A program made the translations under genes and the position numbers. From Sphingomonas bisphenolicum (GTDB lineage Bacteria; Pseudomonadota; Alphaproteobacteria; Sphingomonadales; Sphingomonadaceae): a stretch of 64,000 nucleotides of DNA. The DNA lies in NCBI RefSeq assembly GCF_024349785.1, contig NZ_AP018817.1, forward strand, positions 2,635,501-2,699,500, written 5' to 3'. Shown here in pieces: positions 17,870 through 25,815 of the stretch (positions within the stretch are counted from its first letter, which is position 1; each line of letters begins with the position of its first letter). Under the pieces are notes generated by a model that worked only from the letters and a program-made list of their open reading frames with translations, made no database searches and was not told where the DNA came from.

Positions 17870-18256
17870 ATGTCCATTGTTGCCCCTGCCCGGCTCGCGC
17901 TGGGCCTGGCGCTCGCCTGCGCCGCCCTGCCCGCCATCGCCAAGGACAAGCCCGACCCCTATGTGGCCAAGGGCGAGCCGATCGATTGCGTCCAGATCCA
18001 GTCGATCCGGTCGACCGATGTGCGCGATGACAGCACGATCGACTTCATCATGAACGGCAACAAGGTGTATCGTAACAGCCTGCCCAATAGCTGCCCCAGC
18101 CTGGGCTTCGAAAAGCGCTTCCTCTACAAGACGAGCCTGTCGCAGCTTTGCTCGGTCGACATCATCACCGTGCTCTACAATGCCGGCCCCGGATTGCAGC
18201 AGGGGCCGAGTTGCGGCCTGGGCAAGTTCCAGCCGATGGAGAAGGCGCCGAAATAA
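17870..18256 (+). CDS. Small exported protein, DUF6491-like
   Basis: A 128-residue protein beginning at ATG 17870 after GGAGAG. Residues 1-23 are a signal peptide ending AIA. The mature part has CVQIQSIRSTDV, VYRNSLPNSCPSL and four or more cysteines that may pair. The pattern Cys...Ile-Arg-Ser...Tyr-Arg-Asn-x-Leu...Cys-Pro resembles the DUF6491 family as I remember it. Function unknown; probably periplasmic. Confidence 0.7.
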   Translation: MSIVAPARLALGLALACAALPAIAKDKPDPYVAKGEPIDCVQIQSIRSTDVRDDSTIDFIMNGNKVYRNSLPNSCPSLGFEKRFLYKTSLSQLCSVDIITVLYNAGPGLQQGPSCGLGKFQPMEKAPK

Positions 18257-18329
18257 GATCGGTTGAGGCGATTTTGACGCTGGCGCAGCGCGGTGGACTT
18301 TGCTACCCGCCCCTCCTGACCAGCGTCAT

Positions 18330-18406
18330 GCACCCATAGCTCAGCTGGATAGAGCGTTGCCCTCCGAAGGCAAAGGCCACTGGTTCGAATCCAGTTGGGT
18401 GCACCA
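18330..18406 (+). tRNA. tRNA-Arg (anticodon CCG)
   Basis: A 77-nucleotide cloverleaf. The acceptor stem GCACCCA pairs with TGGGTGC, and CCA is encoded. The anticodon stem TTGCC/GGCAA encloses CTCCGAA, giving CCG. The T-arm is ACTGG-TTCGAAT-CCAGT. Its last base abuts the stop codon of the convergent ogt gene. Confidence 0.97.
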
Positions 18407-18904
18407 TTATTCCGGATTTTCTAAAGCCTTGCGCTCGAAATCGAGCAGCCAGCGCTTGGTTTCGACGCCGCCGGCAAAGCCGGTCAGCGCGCCGTTCGCG
18501 CCGACCACCCGGTGGCAGGGGGCAATGATCGAGATGGGATTGCGGCCGTTGGCGGCGCCCACGGCACGCGATGCGGTGGGGCGGCCGACGGCGTGGGCGA
18601 TGTCGCCATAGCTGCGCGTCTCCCCGAAGGGGATCGCAAGCAGCGCCGCCCAGATCGTCCGCTGAAACGCCGTGCCGCGAAAGTCCAGCGGCACCGTGAA
18701 CGTCTGCAACCGGCCAGCGAAATAGTCCGTCAGCTGCGCCCTCGCCGCTTCCAGTATCGGATGATCGCTGCTGGCCGTGCGCGCGCCCAACCGGACGCGC
18801 GCAGGATCATCATCCTCCCACAATATCGCGACCAGGCCGGCGTAGCTCGCCACCAGTGTCAGTTCGCCGACCGGCGAGGGGAAAATTATGTGGGCCAGGG
18901 TCAT
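18407..18904 (-). CDS. ogt: Methylated-DNA-protein-cysteine methyltransferase
   Basis: Suicide repair protein that takes the alkyl group from O6-methylguanine. The 165 residues have the active-site motif [10 protein letters not shown] and the preceding [11 protein letters not shown] and [11 protein letters not shown] helix-turn-helix segments. The N-terminus [15 protein letters not shown] matches the Ogt/MGMT ribonuclease-like domain. Its TAA directly adjoins the 3' end of tRNA-Arg, leaving no intergenic base. Confidence 0.95.
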   Translation of the reverse strand: MTLAHIIFPSPVGELTLVASYAGLVAILWEDDDPARVRLGARTASSDHPILEAARAQLTDYFAGRLQTFTVPLDFRGTAFQRTIWAALLAIPFGETRSYGDIAHAVGRPTASRAVGAANGRNPISIIAPCHRVVGANGALTGFAGGVETKRWLLDFERKALENPE

Positions 18905-18979
18905 CGATCGTCTCCGCTATGCTGCCAAGTAGATAGCGGAGATCGATCGGCGATGCTTCCCGCCGCCTGCTGCCAAAGC

Positions 18980-20392
18980 CTATTTGAGGCCGCCACCCAT
19001 GGAACGATAGAGTTCGACCATGTTGCTGGCGCGGGTCAGGCGGGTGGCGAGCAGGCTCTGTTCCGCATTGTAAAGCGAGCGTTGCGAATCCAGTGTGGTG
19101 AGGAAACTGTCTACCCCGGCCCGGAAGCGCGCGTCCGACAGGGTGTAGGCAATCTTGGCCGAATCGCGCAGCGACGTTTGCGCCTCGAGTTGCTGGCTCA
19201 TCGTGCCGCGCCGGGCGAGCGCGTCGGCGACTTCGCGGAAGCTCGTCTGCACGCTCTTTTCATAAGTGGCGAGCATCGCGTCATAGGTCGCCCGGGCATA
19301 GCGCAGATTGGCCTTGTTCTTGCCGAAGTCGAAAATCGGCAGGCTGGCTGTCGGCGCCACCGACCAGGTTTCGCTGCCTGCGGCGAACAGACCCGACAGG
19401 CCGGTGCTGACGGTCCCAAGCGCGGCGGTCAAGGAAATGCGGGGGAAGAAGGCCGCCCGCGCCGCGCCGATATCCGCGTTGGCGCTGCGCAATTGATGTT
19501 CCGCCGACGCGATGTCGGGACGGCGCAGCAGGATGTCCGATCCCACGCCGGACGGCAGATTGTCCAATGTCGCGTCGGATTGCGGCAGGGCGTCGGGCAG
19601 GTCCGTCGCCGGGACGGTGGTGCCGGCCAGCAGGTTCAGCGCATTCTGGTCCTGCGCCACCAGCGTCGTCGCCTGCGCGATGTCCGACCGCGCGCTGTCA
19701 TAGCTGGTCTGCGCCTGGCGCACTTCCAGTTCCGACGCGACGCCCTTGGCGAAGCGGGCTTTATTCAACTCAAGCGTCTTGCCGAATGCGCTTTCCAGAT
19801 CGCGGGCGATGCGCAGTCGTTCCTGATCCGCCGCCATCGTCAGCCAGGCGTTGGCGGTTTCGGCGATCAGCATGACCTGCGCGGCGTTGCGATTTTCGAC
19901 GCTGGCGAAATATTGTTCCTGCGCCGATTTGGTCAGGTTGCGCACCCGTCCGAACAGGTCGATTTCCCAGGCCGAAATGCCGACCTGCGCCTGATAGACG
20001 TCCTGCCGCAACCGATCGCTCTGGCCGAACTGGACGAGCGGCTGTGACGAGAAGGTGGCCGTCCCCGTCCCCGCCACCGTCGGCAGCAGGTCCGCCCGCT
20101 GCACCCTATATTGCGCGCGCGCCTGTTCGACATTGGCCACGGCCAGCCGCAAGTCGCGGTTATTGGCGAGCGCGGTTTCGATCACGCGCGCCAGACGAGC
20201 ATCGGTAAAGAAATCGCGCCAGCCGGTGTCCGCGGTTACCGCCATGCCCTGCCCGCCATCGACGGCATAGGCCGACCCTTGCGGACTCGTGGCGGGCACC
20301 GGCAGTTCCGGCCGCACATATTTGGGCGCCATGTCGCAGGCGGCCAGCGCCAGCGAGAGAGTGACGGCGCCCAGCGCTTTCATGTTGCGCAT
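18980..20392 (-). CDS. RND efflux outer-membrane lipoprotein (OprM/NodT family)
   Basis: Outer-membrane channel of the tripartite pump encoded here. From ATG 20392 it is 470 residues with a lipobox LAAC (Cys19). Two OEP repeats follow, marked by RDLRLAVANVEQAR, ISAWEIDLFGRVRN, RRPDIASAEHQL and ASLPIFDFGKNKANL. AGGAGG lies 10 bases before ATG 20392; the TTG at 20401, overlapping the pump stop, is one base from it and so less likely. Last gene of the three-gene operon. Confidence 0.95.
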   Translation of the reverse strand: MRNMKALGAVTLSLALAACDMAPKYVRPELPVPATSPQGSAYAVDGGQGMAVTADTGWRDFFTDARLARVIETALANNRDLRLAVANVEQARAQYRVQRADLLPTVAGTGTATFSSQPLVQFGQSDRLRQDVYQAQVGISAWEIDLFGRVRNLTKSAQEQYFASVENRNAAQVMLIAETANAWLTMAADQERLRIARDLESAFGKTLELNKARFAKGVASELEVRQAQTSYDSARSDIAQATTLVAQDQNALNLLAGTTVPATDLPDALPQSDATLDNLPSGVGSDILLRRPDIASAEHQLRSANADIGAARAAFFPRISLTAALGTVSTGLSGLFAAGSETWSVAPTASLPIFDFGKNKANLRYARATYDAMLATYEKSVQTSFREVADALARRGTMSQQLEAQTSLRDSAKIAYTLSDARFRAGVDSFLTTLDSQRSLYNAEQSLLATRLTRASNMVELYRSMGGGLK

Positions 20393-20397
20393 GGTCT

Positions 20398-23300
20398 TCA
20401 AGCCTCCTGCGGGGCATCGGGGGTCGCCCGGTCGCCGTCCGCCTCGTGATTATGATGTTCGCGGAACAGCCGCTTCACGACAGTGAAGAAGACCGGGACG
20501 AAGAAGATCGCCAGCACGGTGGCCGACAACATACCGCCGACCACGGCCCAGCCGATCGCATTCTGACCGCCTGCCCCCGCGCCCTTGGACAGGGCAAGAG
20601 GCAACACGCCGAAGATGAAGGCGAAGCTGGTCATCAGGATCGGCCGCAGGCGCAGCTTGCCGGCTTCCAGCGCCGCCTTGGCCGGCGACAACCCTTCGCG
20701 CATCTTCTCTTCGGCGAACTCCACGATCAGGATCGCGTTCTTCGCCGACACGCCGATGGTGGTGATGAGGCCGACCTGAAGATAGATGTCGTTGTTGAGC
20801 CCCGCCAGGGTGGCGCCGATCACCGCGCCCAGCACGCCCAGCGGCACCACCAGCATCACTGCGATCGGGACCGACCAGCTTTCATACAGCGCCGCAAGGC
20901 AGAGGAAGACGATCAGCATCGAGAGCGCATAGACATAGGGCGCCTGGCCACCGGAGGTCCGCTCCTCATAGGAAATGCCGTTCCAGCTATAGCCGACGCC
21001 CGCCGGCAGCTTGGCGGCGAATTCCTCCATCGCCTGCATTGCCGTGCCGCTCGACACGCCCGGGGCCGGCGCGCCCTGGATGTTCATCGACGGGACGCCG
21101 TTGAACCGTTCCAGACGGGCCGGACCCTGCACCCACTCGGTCGTGGCGAAGGCCGACAGTGGGGCCATCGTGCCGCTGCTGCCGCGAACGTGGAAGGCGT
21201 TGATGGCGTCTGGCGACGTGCGGAAGGGCGCGTCGGCCTGGACAAAGACGCGCTTCACGCGATCGCGGTCGATGAAGTCGTTGACGTAGGAGCCGCCCAG
21301 ATTGGTGCTGATCGTGTCATTGACGTCAGCCTGGGCCACCCCCAACGCGCCCGCGGCCGCCTGATCGACGTTCAGCTTGAGCTGTGGCGTATCTTCCAGA
21401 CCGTTGGGACGGACCTGCGCCAGGCGCTTGTCGCCCATCGCCATGCCGAGCAACTGGTTGCGCGCGGCGAGCAGCTTTTCATGGCCCAGATTGCCCTGAT
21501 CGAGCAATTGGAAGTCGAAGCCGGACGCATTGCCCAGTTCCTGCACCGCCGGCGGGACGAAGGCGAAGGCCATCCCCGCCGAAATCTTACGGAACGCCTT
21601 GTTGGCACGCAATGCGATGGCAGGCACCTGATTGTCGGCGCCCTTCCGCTCCTTCCAGTCCTTCATACGTGCAAACACGATGCCCACATTCTGCCCCTGT
21701 CCCACGAAGCCGAAGCCGCCGATGGTGAAGACGGCGGAGACATTCTTCTTTTCGTCCACCAGATAATGGTTGCGCATCCGGGTCAGAGCCCGTTCGGTCT
21801 CCTCCAGCGTGGTGCCGGCGGGAAGCGAAACCTGGTTGATGATGATGCCCTGGTCTTCTTCGGGCAGGAAGCCGCTCGGCAGGCGCAGGAAGATGAAGGC
21901 CATGCCGATCACGATGAGGCCATAGGCCAGCATCGTGCGAACCCAACGACGCTCCACCTTCTCCACGCCCCGGCCATAGCGGACCACGCCCTTGTCGAAG
22001 GTGCGATTGAACCAGTCGAAGAAGCGGCCGAAGATCGAGCCGATCGGTCCGTTCCAGCTATGACCATGCGAAGCGGGTTTCAGGATGGTGGCGCACAGCG
22101 CCGGCGTCAGGATCAAAGCGACCATGACCGACAGGATCATCGAAGAGACGATCGTGATGGAGAATTGCCGGAAGATAACGCCCGTGGACCCGCCGAAGAA
22201 AGCCATGGGCAGGAACACCGCCGACAGGACCAGGCCGATGCCGATCAGCGCGCCGCTGATTTCGTCCATCGACTTCTTGGCCGCTTCCTTGGGACTGAGG
22301 CCCTCATCCTGAATCAGGCGCTCGACATTTTCGACCACGACGATCGCATCGTCGACCAGCAGGCCGATCGCCAGCACCATGCCGAACAGGGTCAGCGTGT
22401 TGATGGTGAAACCGGCCGCGCTGAGGATCGCCAACGCGCCCAGCAGCACCACTGGCACCGCAATGGTCGGAATCAGGGTCGCGCGCCAGTTCTGCAGGAA
22501 CAGGAACATGACGACGAAGACCAGCAGGACCGCTTCAAACAGGGTATGGATGACCTGTTCGACCGACAGCTTGACGAAGGTCGAGTTATCGACCGGGAAG
22601 TCATATTTCACCCAGCTTGGGAAGTTCTTCGACAATTGATCGACGCGGCTCTTGACCGCCTCCACCGTGTCGAGCGCGTTCGCGCCCGGCGCCAGCTTGA
22701 CGCCGAAGCCCGAGGCCGGATAGCCGTTGAACTTGACGCCGAACCCATAGGTTTCCGCACCCAGTTCGATCCGGGCGACATCCGACATCAGCACGACCGA
22801 ACCGTCGCCGTTGCTGCGCAGGCGGATATTGCCGAACTCTTCGGGGGTGCGCAGGCGCGACTGGGCCGTGACCGTCGCGTTGAGCGCCTGCCCCTTGGGC
22901 GACGGCGATCCGCCGATCTGCCCGGCGGACACCTGCGCGTTCTGCGCGACGATCGCCGATTTGACGTCCCCGGTGGTGACGCCGAGATTGGCCATCTTGT
23001 AGGGATCGAGCCAGATCCGCATCGCATATTGCGAACCGAACAACTGCGTATCGCCCACGCCGGTCACGCGGCTGATCGGATCCTGCAGGCTCGACGCGAT
23101 AAAGTCGGCGGCATCCTCCTGGTCATGAATGCCGTCGTCCGAATAGGCGGCCATGATGAGCAGGAAGCTGGAGGTCGACTTGCCAACGCGCAGGCCCTGC
23201 TGCTGCACTTCCTGCGGCAGCAGCGGCGTCGCCTGCGACAGCTTGTTCTGCACCTGGACCTGCGCGATGTCGGGATCGGTGCCCTGTTCGAAGGTCAGGG

Positions 23301-23571
23301 TGATATTGAGATTGCCCGACCCGTCGCTGGTCGAGGAGAAATAGCGCAGATTGTCGATGCCCTTGAGCTGCTGTTCGATGATCTGCGTGGTCGTGCTTTC
23401 CAGCGTCTGGGCATTGGCGCCAGGATAGCTGGTCTGGATCGTCACCGCAGGCGGCGCGATCTCAGGAAACTGCGCGACCGGCAGAGAACGGATCGCCAGC
23501 AGGCCGGCCAGCATGATGACGATGGCGATGACCCATGCGAAGATGGGCCGGTCGATAAAATAGCGGGCCAT
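20398..23571 (-). CDS. RND multidrug efflux transporter, inner-membrane AcrB/MexB-like
   Basis: Proton-driven trimeric pump of the HAE1 family. The 1057 residues match the family size. The N-terminus [17 protein letters not shown] is diagnostic. [17 protein letters not shown] in helix 4 holds the Asp-Asp proton relay, and [14 protein letters not shown] holds the matching Lys in helix 10. Two large periplasmic loops separate twelve membrane helices. It starts three bases after the adaptor gene. Amphiphilic drugs, solvents or phenolics are likely substrates by family; the real range cannot be read from sequence. Confidence 0.97.
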   Translation of the reverse strand: MARYFIDRPIFAWVIAIVIMLAGLLAIRSLPVAQFPEIAPPAVTIQTSYPGANAQTLESTTTQIIEQQLKGIDNLRYFSSTSDGSGNLNITLTFEQGTDPDIAQVQVQNKLSQATPLLPQEVQQQGLRVGKSTSSFLLIMAAYSDDGIHDQEDAADFIASSLQDPISRVTGVGDTQLFGSQYAMRIWLDPYKMANLGVTTGDVKSAIVAQNAQVSAGQIGGSPSPKGQALNATVTAQSRLRTPEEFGNIRLRSNGDGSVVLMSDVARIELGAETYGFGVKFNGYPASGFGVKLAPGANALDTVEAVKSRVDQLSKNFPSWVKYDFPVDNSTFVKLSVEQVIHTLFEAVLLVFVVMFLFLQNWRATLIPTIAVPVVLLGALAILSAAGFTINTLTLFGMVLAIGLLVDDAIVVVENVERLIQDEGLSPKEAAKKSMDEISGALIGIGLVLSAVFLPMAFFGGSTGVIFRQFSITIVSSMILSVMVALILTPALCATILKPASHGHSWNGPIGSIFGRFFDWFNRTFDKGVVRYGRGVEKVERRWVRTMLAYGLIVIGMAFIFLRLPSGFLPEEDQGIIINQVSLPAGTTLEETERALTRMRNHYLVDEKKNVSAVFTIGGFGFVGQGQNVGIVFARMKDWKERKGADNQVPAIALRANKAFRKISAGMAFAFVPPAVQELGNASGFDFQLLDQGNLGHEKLLAARNQLLGMAMGDKRLAQVRPNGLEDTPQLKLNVDQAAAGALGVAQADVNDTISTNLGGSYVNDFIDRDRVKRVFVQADAPFRTSPDAINAFHVRGSSGTMAPLSAFATTEWVQGPARLERFNGVPSMNIQGAPAPGVSSGTAMQAMEEFAAKLPAGVGYSWNGISYEERTSGGQAPYVYALSMLIVFLCLAALYESWSVPIAVMLVVPLGVLGAVIGATLAGLNNDIYLQVGLITTIGVSAKNAILIVEFAEEKMREGLSPAKAALEAGKLRLRPILMTSFAFIFGVLPLALSKGAGAGGQNAIGWAVVGGMLSATVLAIFFVPVFFTVVKRLFREHHNHEADGDRATPDAPQEA

Positions 23572-23574
23572 GAT

Positions 23575-24768
23575 TTAGTGCGCCCCGCCCTGAACCGTTG
23601 ACGCAGCATTTTGCGCGCCATTTTTCTGGCCAGGCTGAGCAGCGGTCACCTGCTGCGGCGCACCGGGCTTGACGACCGTGCCGGGGCGCAGATTCACCAG
23701 CCCTTCGACGATCAGCCTGTCGCCGGGCTTGAGCCCATCGGTGACGATCCACTTGTCGCCGACGGCGCGGTCGACCGTGACTTGGCGCACCTCGACCTTG
23801 TTGTCCTTGCCCACCACCATGGCGGTCGCACGACCACGCGGATCGCGGCTGATGCCTTGCTGCGGCGCCAGGATCGCCTGGGCGCGCTGTCCTTCGACCA
23901 GCTTGGCACGGACATACATGCCGGGCAGCAACAGGCCGTCGGGATTGGGGAAGGTGGCGCGCAAGGTCACGGCACCCGATGTAGGATCGACCGTGACTTC
24001 GGAAAATTGCAGGCGCCCCTCGATCGGATAGACGCTGCCATTGGGCAGAAGCAACTGGATGCGCGCGCCATCGGCTTCGCTGACACCCCCGCTCTTCATC
24101 GCCTGTTTGAGATCGATGATCTGCGCCGCCGACTGCGAGACATCGACATAGACAGTATCGGTACGCTGGATCGTGGTGAGCGCGTCCGCCTGCCCCGCCT
24201 GCACCAGTGCGCCGGGGGTGAAGAGCGAGCGGCTGATCCGGCCGGAGATGGGCGCGCGGATGCGCGTGAAATTCTGATTCACCTGCGCCGCCTGCATGGC
24301 GCCACGCTGCGCCGCAACATCGGCACGCGCCTGCTGCGCGGCGGCGTCGGCATCGTCATATTCCTGGCGGCTGACGGCATTGATCCCGACCAGATCCTTG
24401 TAGCGCTGGGCCTGCAGCCCGGTCGAGCGGATCGCGGCATTGGCGCGGGCGAGCGAACCCTGCGCCTGCGCCAGGGCGGCGCGATACGGCGCGTCGTCAA
24501 TTTCGTAGAGAAGCTGGCCGGCGCGGACATTGCCGCCCTCCTGGAACAGGCGGCGACGGATCACGCCGCTGATCTGGGGACGCACTTCCGCAGTTTCAAA
24601 GGCCACGATCCGGCCGGGCAGCTCGTTCACCAGCGTCGCCGATTCGCGCTTGAGCGTGATTACGCCGACGGCGGGCGGCGGCGACGCAGGCGGGGGGCTT
24701 TCGCCGCATCCACTTAACGCCAGTGCCGACGCACACGCCAGCAGCCCGATGATTGTCCCCTTTTGCAT
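23575..24768 (-). CDS. RND efflux periplasmic adaptor (MexA/AcrA family)
   Basis: Membrane-fusion protein linking pump and outer-membrane channel. The 397 residues start at ATG 24768 with a lipobox LSGC (Cys21). RIVAFETAEVRPQISGVI is the first lipoyl half, followed by a coiled-coil hairpin with alanine/glutamine repeats, RIRAPISGRISRS as the second lipoyl half, and a C-terminal beta-barrel and membrane-proximal region. The frame is open far upstream into the divergent regulator, but that is antisense coding. Probably repressed through the palindrome at 24808. Confidence 0.96.
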   Translation of the reverse strand: MQKGTIIGLLACASALALSGCGESPPPASPPPAVGVITLKRESATLVNELPGRIVAFETAEVRPQISGVIRRRLFQEGGNVRAGQLLYEIDDAPYRAALAQAQGSLARANAAIRSTGLQAQRYKDLVGINAVSRQEYDDADAAAQQARADVAAQRGAMQAAQVNQNFTRIRAPISGRISRSLFTPGALVQAGQADALTTIQRTDTVYVDVSQSAAQIIDLKQAMKSGGVSEADGARIQLLLPNGSVYPIEGRLQFSEVTVDPTSGAVTLRATFPNPDGLLLPGMYVRAKLVEGQRAQAILAPQQGISRDPRGRATAMVVGKDNKVEVRQVTVDRAVGDKWIVTDGLKPGDRLIVEGLVNLRPGTVVKPGAPQQVTAAQPGQKNGAQNAASTVQGGAH

Positions 24769-24807
24769 CGTTTGAATATCCGTCTTTGAAATAGGGATCG
24801 AAGAGAT

Positions 24808-24825
24808 GGAATGAACGTTCATTCC
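24808..24825. promoter_or_regulatory. 18-bp palindromic operator between efflux operon and tetR-like gene
   Basis: GGAATGAACGTTCATTCC is a perfect palindrome, 40 bases from the adaptor ATG and 67 from the regulator start. Size, symmetry and placement in the divergent promoter region fit binding by the TetR-family protein next door, controlling both directions. Binding is inference. Confidence 0.8.
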
Positions 24826-24891
24826 GCTTGCCGAGCAGGTACGATCATGGCAGTGCGATTTCAAGAGGCAAAAAAGGCCTAAGGGGTGGAC

Positions 24892-25479
24892 ATGGTTGCA
24901 GTGCAGCAAGAAAAAAATGGTCGGGTTCGCATTTTGGCGGCAGCAAGGACATTGTTCGACAGCCATGGATTTCATCAGACCGCGATGGCCGAACTGGCGG
25001 TCGCCGCCCAAGTCTCGGTCGGACAGATATATCGCCTTTTCAAGAGCAAGGAAGATATTATTGAGGCGCTGGTCCATGACGACGCCGATCAATGGTGCGG
25101 CGAAATGGCAGAAATCCAGATGCGGATGGATGCAGGCGAACTGACGATAGTCGAAACATTCGAGCAATTGCTGCTGCATACGATCGACGAGAAGGACGAG
25201 GCTCTTTCGTTCGACATATTGGCCGAAAGCTTCCGTAACGCCGCAGTCGCCGACACGATCGGTACCATGTGCCAGCGGTTCCGTACCTATATCCGCTATT
25301 TTGCCTGCGCAGCCAATGACAAGCTGTCCGGTGAAGCGCTGGACGCGGCGGAGGAAATGATCCTGGCCTGCCTGTTCGGCCTGGGACATCGTAGCCTCTC
25401 ACGCCCCCGCCTGTCGGCAAGCAGCGCCGCCCGCCTCACTGCGGAGATGATCGTCACCGCGCTGGGCGGCGTTCGTTAA
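24892..25479 (+). CDS. TetR/AcrR-family transcriptional repressor
   Basis: A 195-residue regulator, divergent from the RND operon and probably its ligand-released repressor. The N-terminal helix-turn-helix region is ILAAARTLFDSHGFHQTAM through VSVGQIYRLFKSKEDIIEAL. The C-terminal half is helical and variable, as expected for a ligand pocket. ATG 24892 has AAGGGG at five bases; a GTG two codons upstream lies inside that ribosome site. The neighbouring palindrome suggests autoregulation. Confidence 0.93.
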   Translation: MVAVQQEKNGRVRILAAARTLFDSHGFHQTAMAELAVAAQVSVGQIYRLFKSKEDIIEALVHDDADQWCGEMAEIQMRMDAGELTIVETFEQLLLHTIDEKDEALSFDILAESFRNAAVADTIGTMCQRFRTYIRYFACAANDKLSGEALDAAEEMILACLFGLGHRSLSRPRLSASSAARLTAEMIVTALGGVR

Positions 25480-25626
25480 TTTCGCGACCGACGCGCCCGA
25501 TAATCGGGAGAGCCGGTCGCCGCATCTGCTCCACGTTTTGCCGCATCGGCGCACTATGCATGTCGCATCGCGGCAACTTACTGATGCCCCACGCCTTTAC
25601 CTTTCGAACTTTTCGGGAGGCATTCC

Positions 25627-25785
25627 ATGCATATGACGTCCGCTTTCGACCGCGCCTATTTTACCGCGCGACTGGAAAGGAACCGCCAACTGGCGGCCAA
25701 GTCGCATAATCCGGTCATTCGCGAACTGCATCTGGAATATGTCCGCCTCTACGAACAATTGATGGAGCAGCCCCAGCCGGCGTGA
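25627..25785 (+). CDS. 52-residue helical micro-protein
   Basis: An open frame from ATG to TGA with CGGGAGG five bases before the start. It encodes a charged, predicted all-helical peptide containing YFTARLERNRQLAAKSHNP and IRELHLEYVRLYEQLM. Amphipathic spacing and lack of low-complexity sequence argue for a real gene. I recall similar short proteins in other Alphaproteobacteria but cannot name a family. It converges with the M16 peptidase gene, whose stop is 30 bases away. Confidence 0.65.
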   Translation: MHMTSAFDRAYFTARLERNRQLAAKSHNPVIRELHLEYVRLYEQLMEQPQPA

Positions 25786-25815
25786 CGCGCAGGCGCCGGA
25801 TGCCGGGCGGCGCGA

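Noticed and set aside
20446-23601. Very long open frame antisense to the RND pump gene
   Set aside because: Arg/His/Asp/Gln-rich composition typical of the reverse frame of GC-rich coding DNA; the pump gene on the other strand is certain.
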